DNA of 64,000 bases from positions 186,001-250,000 of the forward strand of contig NZ_UWYY01000001.1 in assembly GCF_900608595.1 (NCBI RefSeq). Reading direction: 5' to 3'. The translations under genes and the position numbers were made by a program. Below, one piece after another: positions 24,623 through 33,859 of the stretch (positions are counted from its first letter, which is position 1; the number at the start of each line of letters is the position of its first letter). This stretch comes from Promicromonospora panici. Lineage in GTDB: Bacteria > Actinomycetota > Actinomycetes > Actinomycetales > Cellulomonadaceae. Below the pieces are notes generated by a model. The model searched no databases. It was not told the DNA's origin and saw only the letters and a list, made by a program, of their open reading frames with translations.

Positions 24623-25624
24623 TCAGATCCAGCCCTTACGTGCGGCGTGCCAACCCAGCTGGATCCGGGTGGAGACGCCGGCGACGCCCATCAGCACCTT
24701 GACGCGCCGCTGCACCGTCCGCAGGGACATGCCGAGCTGGTGGGCCACCGACTGGTCGGTGAGGCCGGCCAGCATGAGCGCGAGGATGCGGGTGTCCTCC
24801 CGGTCGAGGCCGGACTTCTGCGCTTCCTCCCCCGGCGGGGTGAACGGCGTGGCGTCGCGCCACACGCTCTCGAACAGCGCGATGAGGGCGTCCAGCAGCC
24901 CGGACGGGTGGATGATGAGCGCGCCCACCAGGTCGGGCGCCAGGCCGGACCCCTCAGTGCCCGCCTCGACGACGGTCTGGATCGGCACGAACGCGAGCCG
25001 GTGGTCGATGATGAACAGCTTGATCGGTACCCGCTCCGACAGCCGAACGTCCTCCCCGTTCTCGATCGCCTCGGCGATGTCGTCGACCCGCAGCACGCCC
25101 GTGTCGAGGAACACCCGGTCGATCACCACCCGGTACCGGACGCCGCGCGCCACCGCCTGGTCCTCGGCGGTGTTCTCGTCGGCCGGCATCACGAACACCG
25201 GTGGCTTGGTGAAGGACTCGACGGTCTCGCGCGCGCCGAGCTGCAGCTGGATGATGCGGTGCTTCACGGCGTCCGCCCCGCGCACCACGTCGACGACGTC
25301 AGTCGCCGGCCGCAGCGCCGACGAACGCCGGAACTCGCTCTCGAGCTCGATCAGCTCCTCCTGCGCCGCGCGGATCTCGTCCTTCCGGAGGGCGAGCAGC
25401 GCGCCCAGCGCGATCTCGGGGGGTGCGGCCTGGAAGCGGGAGTCATCGGCGCTCTGCCGGGTCGCCAGGCCGTGGCTCTCCAGCGCGCGGAGCACGTCCA
25501 GCGCGTCGCCCGGGTCGCAGCCGAGCCGGCGTCCCAGCTCCGCCGCGTCGAGGGACGGAGAGCCCACCAGGTCGCGGTAGGCGAGCGACTGCGACTTGGT
25601 CAGGCCGAGCACGTCGCCGAGCAT
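24623..25624 (-). CDS. TrmB-like/LuxR-type transcriptional regulator
   Basis: 333 residues. The N-terminus is a TrmB-like winged helix (LGLTKSQSLAYRDLVGS; LGCDPGDALDVLRALESHGL). The middle resembles a PLD-like sensor region. The C-terminal 60 residues are a LuxR-type HTH (ILALMLAGLTDQSVAHQLGMSLRTVQRRVKVLM). Proteins of this plan are common orphan regulators in actinomycetes. ATG 25624 has GGGAGG six bases upstream. It lies 29 bp from the oxidoreductase and may control it. Confidence 0.82.
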   Translation of the reverse strand: MLGDVLGLTKSQSLAYRDLVGSPSLDAAELGRRLGCDPGDALDVLRALESHGLATRQSADDSRFQAAPPEIALGALLALRKDEIRAAQEELIELESEFRRSSALRPATDVVDVVRGADAVKHRIIQLQLGARETVESFTKPPVFVMPADENTAEDQAVARGVRYRVVIDRVFLDTGVLRVDDIAEAIENGEDVRLSERVPIKLFIIDHRLAFVPIQTVVEAGTEGSGLAPDLVGALIIHPSGLLDALIALFESVWRDATPFTPPGEEAQKSGLDREDTRILALMLAGLTDQSVAHQLGMSLRTVQRRVKVLMGVAGVSTRIQLGWHAARKGWI

Positions 25625-25679
25625 GGGCATCCTCCCGCGGGACGAGGTTCGCAGCGCCGTCGCGAGGATACGCGATTGA

Positions 25680-25685
25680 TAGCCT
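25680..25685 (+). promoter_or_regulatory. -10 element of a leaderless promoter (TAGCCT)
   Basis: Seven bases before GTG 25693, no ribosome-binding site. Confidence 0.42.
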
Positions 25686-25692
25686 CCGGCAC

Positions 25693-26553
25693 GTGAGCAC
25701 CGAGGACGTGAGCTTTCCCGCCGTCGACGGCGAGCAGGTCGCCGGCCGCTGGTTCCTGCCGGACGGGGAACCGGTGGGCGTCGTGGCGATCGCGCCCGCA
25801 ATGGCCATGCCCATGCGGTTCTACCGGTACCTCGCGGCCTGGCTCGCGGACGGCGGATACGCCGTGCTCACCTTCTCGTACCGCGGTTCGGAGCCCGAGC
25901 TGTACGGCCCGATGCGGGACTCCGCGGTCACCGCCCTCGACTGGTATCACGACGCCGAGGTGGCCGCCGCTCATGCCCGCGCGCGGGCCGACGCCGCCGG
26001 CGTGCCGTTCACCTGGGTGGGCCACTCGTTCGGCGGGCAGAGCCTGGGCTTCCTGTCGGACGTCGGTGTCGACCGCTGCGTCATGGTGGCCTCGGGGACG
26101 GGCTGGCGGGGCAAGGCCGCCCCGACGATCAAGACCTGGTCGCCGCTGCTGTGGCGGGTCGTCGCACCGGCCGCGACGGCGCTAGCGGGCTACTACCCAG
26201 GGCGCCGGCTGCGAATCCTGGACGACCTGCCGGGCGGCGTCATGCGCCAGTGGGGCCGCTGGTGCCTGCACCCGGACTACCTGTTCAGCGAACACCCCGG
26301 GCTGCGCGACCGGTTCGCGAAGGTCGAGACGCCGGTCGCCGCCCTCTGGACCGCTGACGACGAGCTGATCTCCCCGGACTCGATCCGGTACTGGAGCCGG
26401 GAGTTCCCGAACGCGGAGATCGAGCTCGTCGAGATGCGGGCCGCCGACCATGGCCTGAGCCGCATCGGCCACTCGGGCTTCTTCCGCCCGAAGCGCGCAA
26501 TCCTCTGGGAGAAGCTCCTCCTCCCCCGCCTGGCCACCACCCTGCCGAGGTAG
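25693..26553 (+). CDS. Alpha/beta hydrolase (serine-aminopeptidase-like)
   Basis: 286 residues. Nucleophile elbow WVGHSFGGQS, AIAPAMAMPMRFYRYLAAWLADGGYAV as cap entry, acid in ALWTADDELISPDS and a late ADHGLSRIGHSGFF. Homologues are often called esterase or lysophospholipase-like; the substrate is unknown. GTG 25693 has TAGCCT seven bases upstream and no ribosome site. Its TAG stop (26551-26553) lies inside the first unit of the long 16-bp repeat cluster. Confidence 0.85.
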   Translation: MSTEDVSFPAVDGEQVAGRWFLPDGEPVGVVAIAPAMAMPMRFYRYLAAWLADGGYAVLTFSYRGSEPELYGPMRDSAVTALDWYHDAEVAAAHARARADAAGVPFTWVGHSFGGQSLGFLSDVGVDRCVMVASGTGWRGKAAPTIKTWSPLLWRVVAPAATALAGYYPGRRLRILDDLPGGVMRQWGRWCLHPDYLFSEHPGLRDRFAKVETPVAALWTADDELISPDSIRYWSREFPNAEIELVEMRAADHGLSRIGHSGFFRPKRAILWEKLLLPRLATTLPR

Positions 26554-26711
26554 AACCCCGGCGAGGTAGAACTCTGGCGAGGTAGAACTCTGGCGAGGTA
26601 GGAGCGCAGCGAAGTAGGACCGTAGCCAGAAAGCGCGCTCGGCCCCGCTGGCATTCTTGCCCGCTGGCGTTCTACTTCGCCACAGTCCTACCTCGCCAGA
26701 GCTCTACCTCG
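26546..26711. repeat. Largest 16-bp repeat cluster (5 direct, 3 inverted units)
   Basis: Five direct units at exact 16-bp steps (26546, 26562, 26578, 26594, 26610), the second and third identical (CGAGGTAGAACTCTGG), then a spacer rich in GCGC and GCTGGC, then three inverted units at 26664-26679, 26680-26695 and 26696-26711. The 3' ends of convergent hydrolase (+) and MaoC (-) genes meet here; the first unit supplies the hydrolase TAG stop. Unequal copy number suggests ongoing expansion. Confidence 0.88.
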
Positions 26712-26721
26712 GCGAAGTGGG

Positions 26722-27732
26722 TCAGAGAGGGGTGATTGTGCCTTGGAAGTGGCGGGTGTTCTTGCCCGAGCGCCAGCCGTCGTAGACGAAGCCCTGGCCG
26801 GCGGCAGCCCCGTTCTCGCTGGTCAGGGTTGCCGGGACCGGTTCGGGGCCGTCTGTCGGGGCGGCGTCCCTCGCGTACCGGATCGCCACGTCGACCGTGC
26901 CCGGCAGCAGCACGGGCTTGAAGAACTCGACGGTCCACTCGTAGGTGTCGCCCCGTCGCGCCGGGCCGACCTCGGCCAGGGCCCGTGCCGCCGTGTACAT
27001 CCCGTGCGCGATCGCTCGCGGGAACCCGAACGCCTTGGCGCCCAGGCTCGACGTGTGGATCGGGTTCTGGTCGCCCGAGACCGCGCCGTACGCCCGCCCG
27101 GTTCCGCCGCCGAGCTGCCAGCGGGCGGTCGGCAGGGGCGCCGTCCACTCCTCGCGAGGCGCCTCGGCGGCCGGGGCGGCGTCGGGCGCTTCCGGGGCCG
27201 CGGCCCCGCCGTCCGGCGCCGTGAAGCCCTTGGCAAGGTACGTCGACACGCCCTGGTAGGCGAGCTCGCCGCCGACCAGCACCTCCGCGACCAGGTCCAC
27301 CTGGACGCCGCGGCGGTGGGTGCGGGCGTCCTGCGCCCACGCCCGGACCTCGAGCGTCTCGCCCAGGCGCACCGGCCGGAGCACGCGCGCCACGTTCCTG
27401 AGATGGACCAGGCCGAGCAGCGGCAGCGGGAAGTCGCCCCGCACCATGACGGCCGTGGCCAGCGGGAACGCCAGCACGTGCAGGAACCCGGCAGGCAGCA
27501 CCTCGGACGCCGGCTCACCGAGCAGGCGCTGGTACGCCGCGAGGTGAGCCGCCTCGCCCGTGGTTTCGACGCCGACGACCTGGTAGGCCGTCTCGGGCAG
27601 CCGGACCGCGCCCTTCGGGCGTTTGCCGACCGAGCCTGCGACACCCCGCACGAACAGCCCGCCCAGCTTCGGCAGCTGGGCCAGCTCGGTCACGCCGTAC
27701 GACGCCGGTGCTCCCGTCGCGTTGAACGCCAT
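26722..27732 (-). CDS. MaoC-like (R)-specific enoyl/hydroxyacyl hydratase (HtdX-like)
   Basis: 336 residues. A double hot-dog: the N-terminal half lacks the catalytic motif and the C-terminal half carries the hydratase signature AVSGDQNPIHTSSLGAKAFGF followed by AIAHGMYTAARA (catalytic Asp/His expected there). An acidic Ala/Pro-rich linker lies between. It hydrates trans-2-enoyl thioesters to (R)-3-hydroxyacyl forms. ATG 27732 overlaps the FabG4 stop. Gene order with FabG4 and FadA2 mirrors M. tuberculosis htdX-fabG4-fadA2 (Rv0241c-Rv0243), so a shared lipid function is likely. Confidence 0.88.
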   Translation of the reverse strand: MAFNATGAPASYGVTELAQLPKLGGLFVRGVAGSVGKRPKGAVRLPETAYQVVGVETTGEAAHLAAYQRLLGEPASEVLPAGFLHVLAFPLATAVMVRGDFPLPLLGLVHLRNVARVLRPVRLGETLEVRAWAQDARTHRRGVQVDLVAEVLVGGELAYQGVSTYLAKGFTAPDGGAAAPEAPDAAPAAEAPREEWTAPLPTARWQLGGGTGRAYGAVSGDQNPIHTSSLGAKAFGFPRAIAHGMYTAARALAEVGPARRGDTYEWTVEFFKPVLLPGTVDVAIRYARDAAPTDGPEPVPATLTSENGAAAGQGFVYDGWRSGKNTRHFQGTITPL

Positions 27733-29081
27733 CACTTGCCCAGCATGGACTGGCCGCAGACCCGCAGCACCTGACCGTTGACGCCGTCGGCCGCCGGGGA
27801 GGACAGGAACGCGATCGCCTCGGCGACGTCGAGCGGCAGGCCGCCCTGCTGGAGCGACGGGAGGACGCGTCGGCCCACCTCCCGCGTGCCGAACGGGATC
27901 GACCTGGTCATCTCGGTCTCGATGAAGCCCGGCGCCACCGCGTTCGCGGTGCCGCCCAGCTCGGCCACGAGCGGCGCGGTCGCGGCGGTGTGGCCGATCA
28001 CCCCGGACTTCGAGTACGCGTAGTTGGTCTGGCCCTTCCCGCCCGCGATGCCCGACGTCGAGGCGAGCGACACGATGCGCAGGCCCTCCACCCCGGCGGC
28101 CAGCAGCTGCTCGTTGATGCGCAGCTGCGAGGCGAGGTTGACCGCGATGACGGCGTCCCACTGGGCGGGCTTCATGTTCGCGAGCAGCTTGTCGCGCAGG
28201 ATGCCCGCGTTGTGCACCAGGATGTCGAGGCCTCCGAGGTGCCTGGCGGCTTCCAGGATCTTGGTGCCGGCGTCGGCGGCCGTCACGTCGAGCTGCACGG
28301 CTGTGCCCTTGACCTCGTTCGCGACCGCGGCCAGCGACTCGCCCGCCGCGGGCACGTCCACGACCACGACCTTGGCGCCGTCGCGGGCCAGGGTGCGCGC
28401 GATCGCGGCGCCGATGCCGCGCGCGGCACCCGTCACGACGGCGACCTTGCCGGCCAGCGGCCGCTCCCAGTCGACGTCGGACGGCGCCTCCGACGGGCCG
28501 ACGGGCAGCACCTGACCGTCGACGTACGCCGACTTGGCCGACAGGAAGAAGCGGAGCGTGCCGAGCGCCGACGCCGAGTCGACGGCGGCGCCGCCGGTCA
28601 GCTGCACCCCGTTCGCCGTGGCGCCGTCCCGCAGCTCCTTGCCGACCGAGCGCGTGAAGCCCTCGAAACCGGCTCGCGTCGCGGCGAGCGTCGGCGAGTC
28701 CCCGGCCTCGGCCGCCCGGGACACCACGACGACCCGGCCGTTGCCGGCGAGCCTGCGCAGCGTGCCGCCCAGGGCGAGCACCGCCTCCGACACGGCCTCG
28801 GGGGTCTCGGCGGCCGTGCCCACGAGCACGACGCCACCCCACCGGGCGTCGCCGGCGTCCTCGGGCGTGCGGCGCACGTCGACGTCCCAGGTCATGAGGG
28901 CCTTGGCGAGCGCGTCGGCGTCGGCGGCCGAGGCGTCGTCGGACACGACGAGCACCGGGCCCACCGTCAGCGGAGCGTCGGGCACATAGCGGCGCAGGAT
29001 CGCCGGGCGGGGGAGGCCCAGTTGCTTCGAGAGCTTCTTACCGAGTCCGCCGTTTACGAACCTGGTGTAGTTGTCAGCCAC
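27732..29081 (-). CDS. fabG4: High-molecular-weight 3-oxoacyl reductase FabG4
   Basis: 449 residues, the length of mycobacterial FabG4 rather than about 250-residue FabG. Residues about 1-200 form a flavodoxin-like domain without a complete SDR site. The C-terminal half is a full SDR domain: TGAARGIG, HNAGILRDKL, VNLASQLRI and the catalytic YAYSK, ending PGFIETEMT. It reduces 3-oxoacyl-CoA/ACP, usually with NADH in this subfamily. GTG 29081 follows GGAAGGAAACCC. Its stop overlaps the MaoC start, and FadA2 is 25 bp upstream. Confidence 0.93.
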   Translation of the reverse strand: MADNYTRFVNGGLGKKLSKQLGLPRPAILRRYVPDAPLTVGPVLVVSDDASAADADALAKALMTWDVDVRRTPEDAGDARWGGVVLVGTAAETPEAVSEAVLALGGTLRRLAGNGRVVVVSRAAEAGDSPTLAATRAGFEGFTRSVGKELRDGATANGVQLTGGAAVDSASALGTLRFFLSAKSAYVDGQVLPVGPSEAPSDVDWERPLAGKVAVVTGAARGIGAAIARTLARDGAKVVVVDVPAAGESLAAVANEVKGTAVQLDVTAADAGTKILEAARHLGGLDILVHNAGILRDKLLANMKPAQWDAVIAVNLASQLRINEQLLAAGVEGLRIVSLASTSGIAGGKGQTNYAYSKSGVIGHTAATAPLVAELGGTANAVAPGFIETEMTRSIPFGTREVGRRVLPSLQQGGLPLDVAEAIAFLSSPAADGVNGQVLRVCGQSMLGK

Positions 29082-29106
29082 GGGTTTCCTTCCAGTTCTG
29101 GGGAGA

Positions 29107-30429
29107 TCAGACCGACTCGACGATGGCGACGGCGCCCAGGCCGCCCGCCGCGCAGACCGAGATCAGCGCCCGTGCGGGCTGCCCGGTCTCGGCGGCCTTC
29201 GCGGCCACCAGCTTCGCGGCGGTGGCGATGATGCGGCCGCCGGTCGCGGCGAACGGATGGCCTGCGGCGAGCGAGGAGCCGTTCACGTTGAGCTTGCTGC
29301 GGTCGATCTTGCCGAGCGCGCCGTCCAGGCCGAGCTCGGTGCGGCAGTACTCCTCGTCCTCCCATGCGGCGAGCGTGGTCAGCACGGTGGAGGCGAACGC
29401 CTCGTGGATCTCGAAGAAGTCGATGTCTTCCAGCCGCAGGTCGTTGCGGGCCAGCAGGCGCGGCACGGCGGCGGCCGGGGCCATGAGCAGTCCCTCGTGG
29501 CCGTGCACGAAGTCGACGGCGGCGGTCTCGGCGTCCACGAACTTCGCCAGGATCGGCAGGTCGCGTTCCTCGGCCCACGCGCGTGACGAGAACAGGACGG
29601 CGGAGGCGCCGTCGGTCAGCGGGGTGGAGTTGCCGGCGGTCATCGTCGCCTGCTCCCCGAGCTTGGCGCCGAAGACCGGCTTGAGCTTCGCGAGCTTCTC
29701 GAGCGAGGTGTCGGGACGCATGTTGTCGTCGCGGGTCAGGCCCTTGTACGGGGTGACCAGGTCGTCGAAGAAGCCGGACTCCCAGGCGCGGGCGAGGTTC
29801 TGGTGCGAGTTGTACGCCACCTCGTCCTGGTCCTCGCGGGTGATGCCCCACTTGGCGGTGGTGATGGCCTGGTGCTCGCCCATGGAGAGGTGCGTGCGCG
29901 GCTCCCCGGTGCTCGGGCTGACGGGGGCCAGGTCCTTCGGGCGGATCGCGGCGAGCGCCTTGAGCTTCCCACCGGTCGTCTTGGCGTGGTTTGCGTCCAG
30001 GAGGGCTGCGCGCAGGCGGTCGCTGACGACAATGGGCGCGTCCGACACGGTGTCCGTGCCGCCGGCGATCGCGGACTCGATCTGGCCGAGCTTGATCTTG
30101 TTGGTCACCGCGATGGCGGCCTCGAGGCCGGTGGCGCAGGCCTGCTGCACGTCGTAGGCCGGCGTCGTGGGCGCCAGCGAGGAGCCCAGCACGGACTCGC
30201 GGATCAGGTTGAAGTTCTTGCTGTGCTTCAGCACAGCGCCGCCGGCGACCTCACCCAGGCGTTCGCCCTGCAGGCCGAACCGGGCGACGAGGCCCTCGAG
30301 CGCTGCGGTGAACATGTCCTGGTTGCTGGTGCGGACGTACTTCTTGCCGGCGCGGGAGAACGGGATGCGGTTGCCGCCGATGATGACGGCCTCGCGCGTG
30401 GACGGGACGGGGGAGGGGGTAGTGGACAC
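29107..30429 (-). CDS. fadA2: Acetyl-CoA acetyltransferase (FadA2-like thiolase)
   Basis: 440 residues. Nucleophile Cys98 in DVQQACATGLEAA, His342 in EIHEAFAS, His391 in AAGHPFAATGG and the second Cys426 in VCAAGGLG. All four active-site elements of the type II thiolase family are present. It cleaves or forms 3-oxoacyl-CoA. GTG 30429 is chosen because AGAAGGAA lies seven bases upstream; a longer start at 30447 would lack that spacing. First gene of the thiolase-FabG4-MaoC operon, divergent from the TetR regulator. Confidence 0.93.
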   Translation of the reverse strand: MSTTPSPVPSTREAVIIGGNRIPFSRAGKKYVRTSNQDMFTAALEGLVARFGLQGERLGEVAGGAVLKHSKNFNLIRESVLGSSLAPTTPAYDVQQACATGLEAAIAVTNKIKLGQIESAIAGGTDTVSDAPIVVSDRLRAALLDANHAKTTGGKLKALAAIRPKDLAPVSPSTGEPRTHLSMGEHQAITTAKWGITREDQDEVAYNSHQNLARAWESGFFDDLVTPYKGLTRDDNMRPDTSLEKLAKLKPVFGAKLGEQATMTAGNSTPLTDGASAVLFSSRAWAEERDLPILAKFVDAETAAVDFVHGHEGLLMAPAAAVPRLLARNDLRLEDIDFFEIHEAFASTVLTTLAAWEDEEYCRTELGLDGALGKIDRSKLNVNGSSLAAGHPFAATGGRIIATAAKLVAAKAAETGQPARALISVCAAGGLGAVAIVESV

Positions 30430-30547
30430 GTCGCTGTTCCTTCTCACTCATCGTCGGGCAGGGTGGCTTCTTGGTTTGAGCCTGGTCGAGACCGGGGCGG
30501 GCCGCGACCCGGCCTCGACCGGGATGGTGCCCAGGACTCACAGTACC

Positions 30548-30576
30548 TGATACTCTCAGTCTCGTGAGACGAATCA
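30548..30576. promoter_or_regulatory. Candidate TetR operator between fadA2 and tetR
   Basis: Centred on TCTCA-GTCTCG-TGAGA (30554-30569) with outer TGAT (30548) and ATCA (30573-30576) extending the symmetry. It lies in the 184-bp gap between divergent fadA2 and tetR, where one regulator could control both directions. Confidence 0.5.
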
Positions 30577-30613
30577 CAAGACCGCTAGCGAGTCACGGTG
30601 GGGAGGCGGACTG

Positions 30614-31354
30614 ATGAGCATCGGAGTCGACGGTCGTTCGACCCGCTGGGACGACCACCGCACGGCGCGCCGGGCCGAGCTCGTCCGCGCCGCGCGCAAG
30701 GCCGTGCACCGCCTCGGACCCGCGGTGTCGATGGACGAGATCGCCGCCGCCGCCGGCACGTCCAAGTCCATCGTCTACCGCTACTTCGACGACAAGGCCG
30801 GGCTCCGGCTCGCCGTCGCCGAGACCGTGGTGATGCAGATGCACGACGCCCTGCGGGCCGCCGCGCAGGGTGCCGACAGCCCCGAGATGGCGCTCCGCGA
30901 GATGGTACGGGTCTACCTCGAGATGATCGAGAGCTCGCCCAACGTCTACTGGTTCGTCACCCGGACCGCAATCGGCGGGAACGAGCCGGCGCCGGTCGAG
31001 AGCGGCCGCCGCGGCCGTCGTGCCCCGGCCGCCGAGGACGTGGTCGATGCCGCGGTGCCGACCACGCCAGTCGACCTGCACCCCCTGGGCGCCTACCTCG
31101 ACTCGGTGATCGAGCTCGTCGCCGAACCGTTCGCGCGGGCCACCGACGTCCCCCATGCCGACGCCGCGGCCTGGGCCGCGGGCGCCGTCGGTTTCGTGCG
31201 GGGCTCCGGTGAGTGGTGGCTCGGCCACCGCAACGTCGAGGCCAGCCCGTTGACCCGGGAGGAGCTCACCGAGCGCGTGTCGCTCTGGCTCTGGACCGGC
31301 CCGGTGGGCGTGCTGCACCACAACCGTCCCGGCTCCGCATCCGTGACCGCCTGA
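30614..31354 (+). CDS. TetR-family regulator of the fatty-acid module
   Basis: 246 residues. N-terminal HTH: ELVRAARKAVHRLGPAVSMD then AAAAGTSKSIVYRYFDDKAG. A long ligand domain follows, with an Arg/Glu/Pro-rich insertion near residue 130. GGGGAGGCGG precedes ATG 30614. It is divergent from the fadA2-fabG4-maoC operon and 78 bp upstream of the acyl-CoA oxidase, so an acyl-CoA-responsive repressor is the best guess. Confidence 0.9.
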   Translation: MSIGVDGRSTRWDDHRTARRAELVRAARKAVHRLGPAVSMDEIAAAAGTSKSIVYRYFDDKAGLRLAVAETVVMQMHDALRAAAQGADSPEMALREMVRVYLEMIESSPNVYWFVTRTAIGGNEPAPVESGRRGRRAPAAEDVVDAAVPTTPVDLHPLGAYLDSVIELVAEPFARATDVPHADAAAWAAGAVGFVRGSGEWWLGHRNVEASPLTREELTERVSLWLWTGPVGVLHHNRPGSASVTA

Positions 31355-31432
31355 CCCTGACCGCCCTCCCGCGAACCCCATCCTCCCGAGAACCTGAACC
31401 TGGCCCCGCCGGCCGAACACCGAGGAGAACCG

Positions 31433-33547
31433 ATGACGACCACCTCCGAGCCCGTGACCACCCCCACGGCCACCGAGGCCGTGGCGCCCCAGCCCGAGGC
31501 GACCCGTCCGGCGTCGGGCGTCCGCGTGGACGTGCCCGCCCTGCAGCACATGCTGCTCGGTCGTTGGCCCGAGGAGCGTTCGGAGGCGCGTCGCCTGGTG
31601 GCCGCGCACCCCGAGCTCTGGAAGAAGGAAGGGATCACCAAGGAGGAGCACCGGGAGATCACCCTCGCCCAGATGAAGGAGCTGGTGACCTACCGCCAGG
31701 TTCTCCGGGCGTTCCCGGAGCGGCTCGGCGGTCGTGACCAGGCGGGCGCCAACCTGGTGGGCTTCGAGGAGCTCGTCGCCGCCGACCCGTCGCTGCAGAT
31801 CAAGTCCGGCGTGCAGTGGGGCCTCTTCGCCGCCGCGATCCTCCATCTGGGCACCGAGGAGCAGCAGGACCGGCTCCTCCCCAGCGCGATGGACCTTTCG
31901 GTCCCCGGCGCCTTCGCGATGACCGAGACGGGCCACGGCTCCGACGTCGCCTCGATCGGCACCACCGCGACGTACGACCCGGAGACCGAGGAGTTCCTGC
32001 TCAACACCCCGTTCCGCGGGGCGTGGAAGCAGTACCTCGGCAACGCGGCCGAGCACGGCGTCGCCGCCACGGTGTTCGCGCAGCTCATCACCAACGGCGT
32101 CGACCACGGTGTGCACTGCTTCTACGTGCCCATCCGCGACCCCCAGACCATGGAGTTCCTGTCCGGCGTCGGCGGTGAGGACGACGACCAGAAGGGCGGC
32201 CTCAACGGCATCGACAACGGCAAGCTGTACTTCACGAACGTGCGCGTGCCCCGGAGGGACCTGCTCGCCCGCTACGGCCAGGTGGCCGCGGACGGCACCT
32301 ACACCTCCTCGATCGACAGCCCCGGTCGTCGCTTCTTCACCATGCTGGGCGCCCTGGTGCAGGGCCGAGTGTCCCTCGACGGCGCGGCGATCACCGCGGC
32401 CAAGATCGGCCTCGCGATCGCCACGAAGTACGCCGACCAGCGCCGCCAGTTCTCGCCGTCGGCCGGCGCCGACGAGCTGACGCTGCTCGACTACGCGACG
32501 CACCGCCGCCGGCTCTTCCCCAAGATCGCCGAGGCGTACGCGATGCACTTCGCGCACGACGAGCTGCTCGACCTGTTCGACGCGGTTTTCTCTGGCCGCG
32601 AGGACACCCCGGCCATGCGCGAGGACCTGGAGACGACGGCGGCCGCGCTCAAGGCGACGTCCACCTGGTACGCCCTCGACACCCTGCAGGAGTGCCGCGA
32701 GGCCTGCGGCGGAGCCGGCTTCCTCTCCGAGAACCGGTTCACGAGCCTGCGCGCGGACCTCGATATCTACGCGACGTTCGAGGGTGACAACCACGTGCTG
32801 CTGCAGCTCGCGGCCAAGCGCCTCGTAGGGGACTACGGCAAGAAGATGGCGAAGGCCGCCAAGACCCCGGCCGGTATGGCGGGCATCGTGGCCGGGCAGG
32901 CCAAGGACGCGCTGCTGCACAAGCTCCCGCTGAAGAAGCTCGGCCAGTCGGTGGCCGACGGCGGCGGCGCACGCTCGGCGGACCGGTTGCTGGACGCCGA
33001 ACTGCAGCGCGCGCTGATCGCCGACCGCTTCGAGGGCATGGTCGCGGACGTCGCGATGGGCATGCGGCCCGCGCTCAAGGCCGACTCGATCAAGGCGCAG
33101 GAGATCTTCGACGCCCACCAGGTGCGCCTCCTCGCCTCCGCGGAGGCATGGGCCGAGCTGGTGCGCTGGGACGCGTTCACGAAGGCGATCGCCAAGATGT
33201 CCGACGCCGGCACCCGCCAGGTGCTCACGCTGCTCCGCGACATCTACGGCCTGACCACCATCGAGCGTCACCTCGACTGGCACCTGGTCAACGGCCGCAT
33301 CTCGGCGGGGCGGGCGAAGGCCGTGACGACGACGATCGACCGGCTGCTCAAGGAGCTCCGCCCGCACGTGCTCGACGTCGTCGACGCCTGGGGCTTCACG
33401 CAGGAGCACCTGCGTGCCCCGATCGCCGACGGCTCGGAGAAGGTGCGCCAGGACGAGGCGCGCGCCTACTACCGCGAGCTGCGCGCGAGCGGCACGGCAC
33501 CGATCAGCGAGAAGGAGCTGCGCAAGCAGGAGGCCAAGCGGGCCTGA
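31433..33547 (+). CDS. Acyl-CoA oxidase/dehydrogenase-family flavoprotein
   Basis: 704 residues, the length of acyl-CoA oxidases rather than the 380-600 of acyl-CoA dehydrogenases. Oxidase-type motifs: AMTETGHGSDVASIGTTA, GALVQGRVSLDGAAI, CREACGGAGFLSENR and ATFEGDNHVLLQ with candidate base Glu450. A helical C-terminal domain completes the fold. It introduces the trans-2 double bond in acyl-CoA with FAD; direct reaction with oxygen is inferred from family. M. tuberculosis has the dehydrogenase FadE5 in the corresponding neighbourhood. ATG 31433 follows GAGGAGAACCG. Confidence 0.88.
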   Translation: MTTTSEPVTTPTATEAVAPQPEATRPASGVRVDVPALQHMLLGRWPEERSEARRLVAAHPELWKKEGITKEEHREITLAQMKELVTYRQVLRAFPERLGGRDQAGANLVGFEELVAADPSLQIKSGVQWGLFAAAILHLGTEEQQDRLLPSAMDLSVPGAFAMTETGHGSDVASIGTTATYDPETEEFLLNTPFRGAWKQYLGNAAEHGVAATVFAQLITNGVDHGVHCFYVPIRDPQTMEFLSGVGGEDDDQKGGLNGIDNGKLYFTNVRVPRRDLLARYGQVAADGTYTSSIDSPGRRFFTMLGALVQGRVSLDGAAITAAKIGLAIATKYADQRRQFSPSAGADELTLLDYATHRRRLFPKIAEAYAMHFAHDELLDLFDAVFSGREDTPAMREDLETTAAALKATSTWYALDTLQECREACGGAGFLSENRFTSLRADLDIYATFEGDNHVLLQLAAKRLVGDYGKKMAKAAKTPAGMAGIVAGQAKDALLHKLPLKKLGQSVADGGGARSADRLLDAELQRALIADRFEGMVADVAMGMRPALKADSIKAQEIFDAHQVRLLASAEAWAELVRWDAFTKAIAKMSDAGTRQVLTLLRDIYGLTTIERHLDWHLVNGRISAGRAKAVTTTIDRLLKELRPHVLDVVDAWGFTQEHLRAPIADGSEKVRQDEARAYYRELRASGTAPISEKELRKQEAKRA

Positions 33548-33556
33548 CGCCCGTGG

Positions 33557-33859
33557 TCACGCGGCGTCGGGTACCGACGCCACGACGGGGACGGGGAGCT
33601 GCTGCACGGGAGCCGGGACGGGCTCCGCGGCGGACTCCTCGTCCTCCTCCACCGGACGCGCGAGCGGCCCGCCGAGCGTGACCGGGACGCGCAGCTCCGG
33701 CACTGGCTCCGGCGTCGCCCGGGCGACAAGGAAAGTGCCCGCCAGCCCCAGGAGGGCGGCGAGCACCGTGAGCGGTATGAGCTGGTACGCGAGAGTGAAC
33801 CCGAGCAGTACGCCGCTGCCCACGGCCACGATCGATCCCAGGACTAGTACACGGGTCAT
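33557..33859 (-). CDS. Small two-helix membrane protein
   Basis: 100 residues. Two hydrophobic helices (LVLGSIVAVGSGVLLGFTLA, LIPLTVLAALLGLAGTFLVA) and a Pro/Glu/Val-rich cytoplasmic tail (PVEEDEESAAEPVPAPVQ). No family recognised. ATG 33859 is set by GGAGGCTCCTG just upstream. It ends 9 bp from the convergent oxidase gene and has a structured 290-bp leader. Confidence 0.65.
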   Translation of the reverse strand: MTRVLVLGSIVAVGSGVLLGFTLAYQLIPLTVLAALLGLAGTFLVARATPEPVPELRVPVTLGGPLARPVEEDEESAAEPVPAPVQQLPVPVVASVPDAA

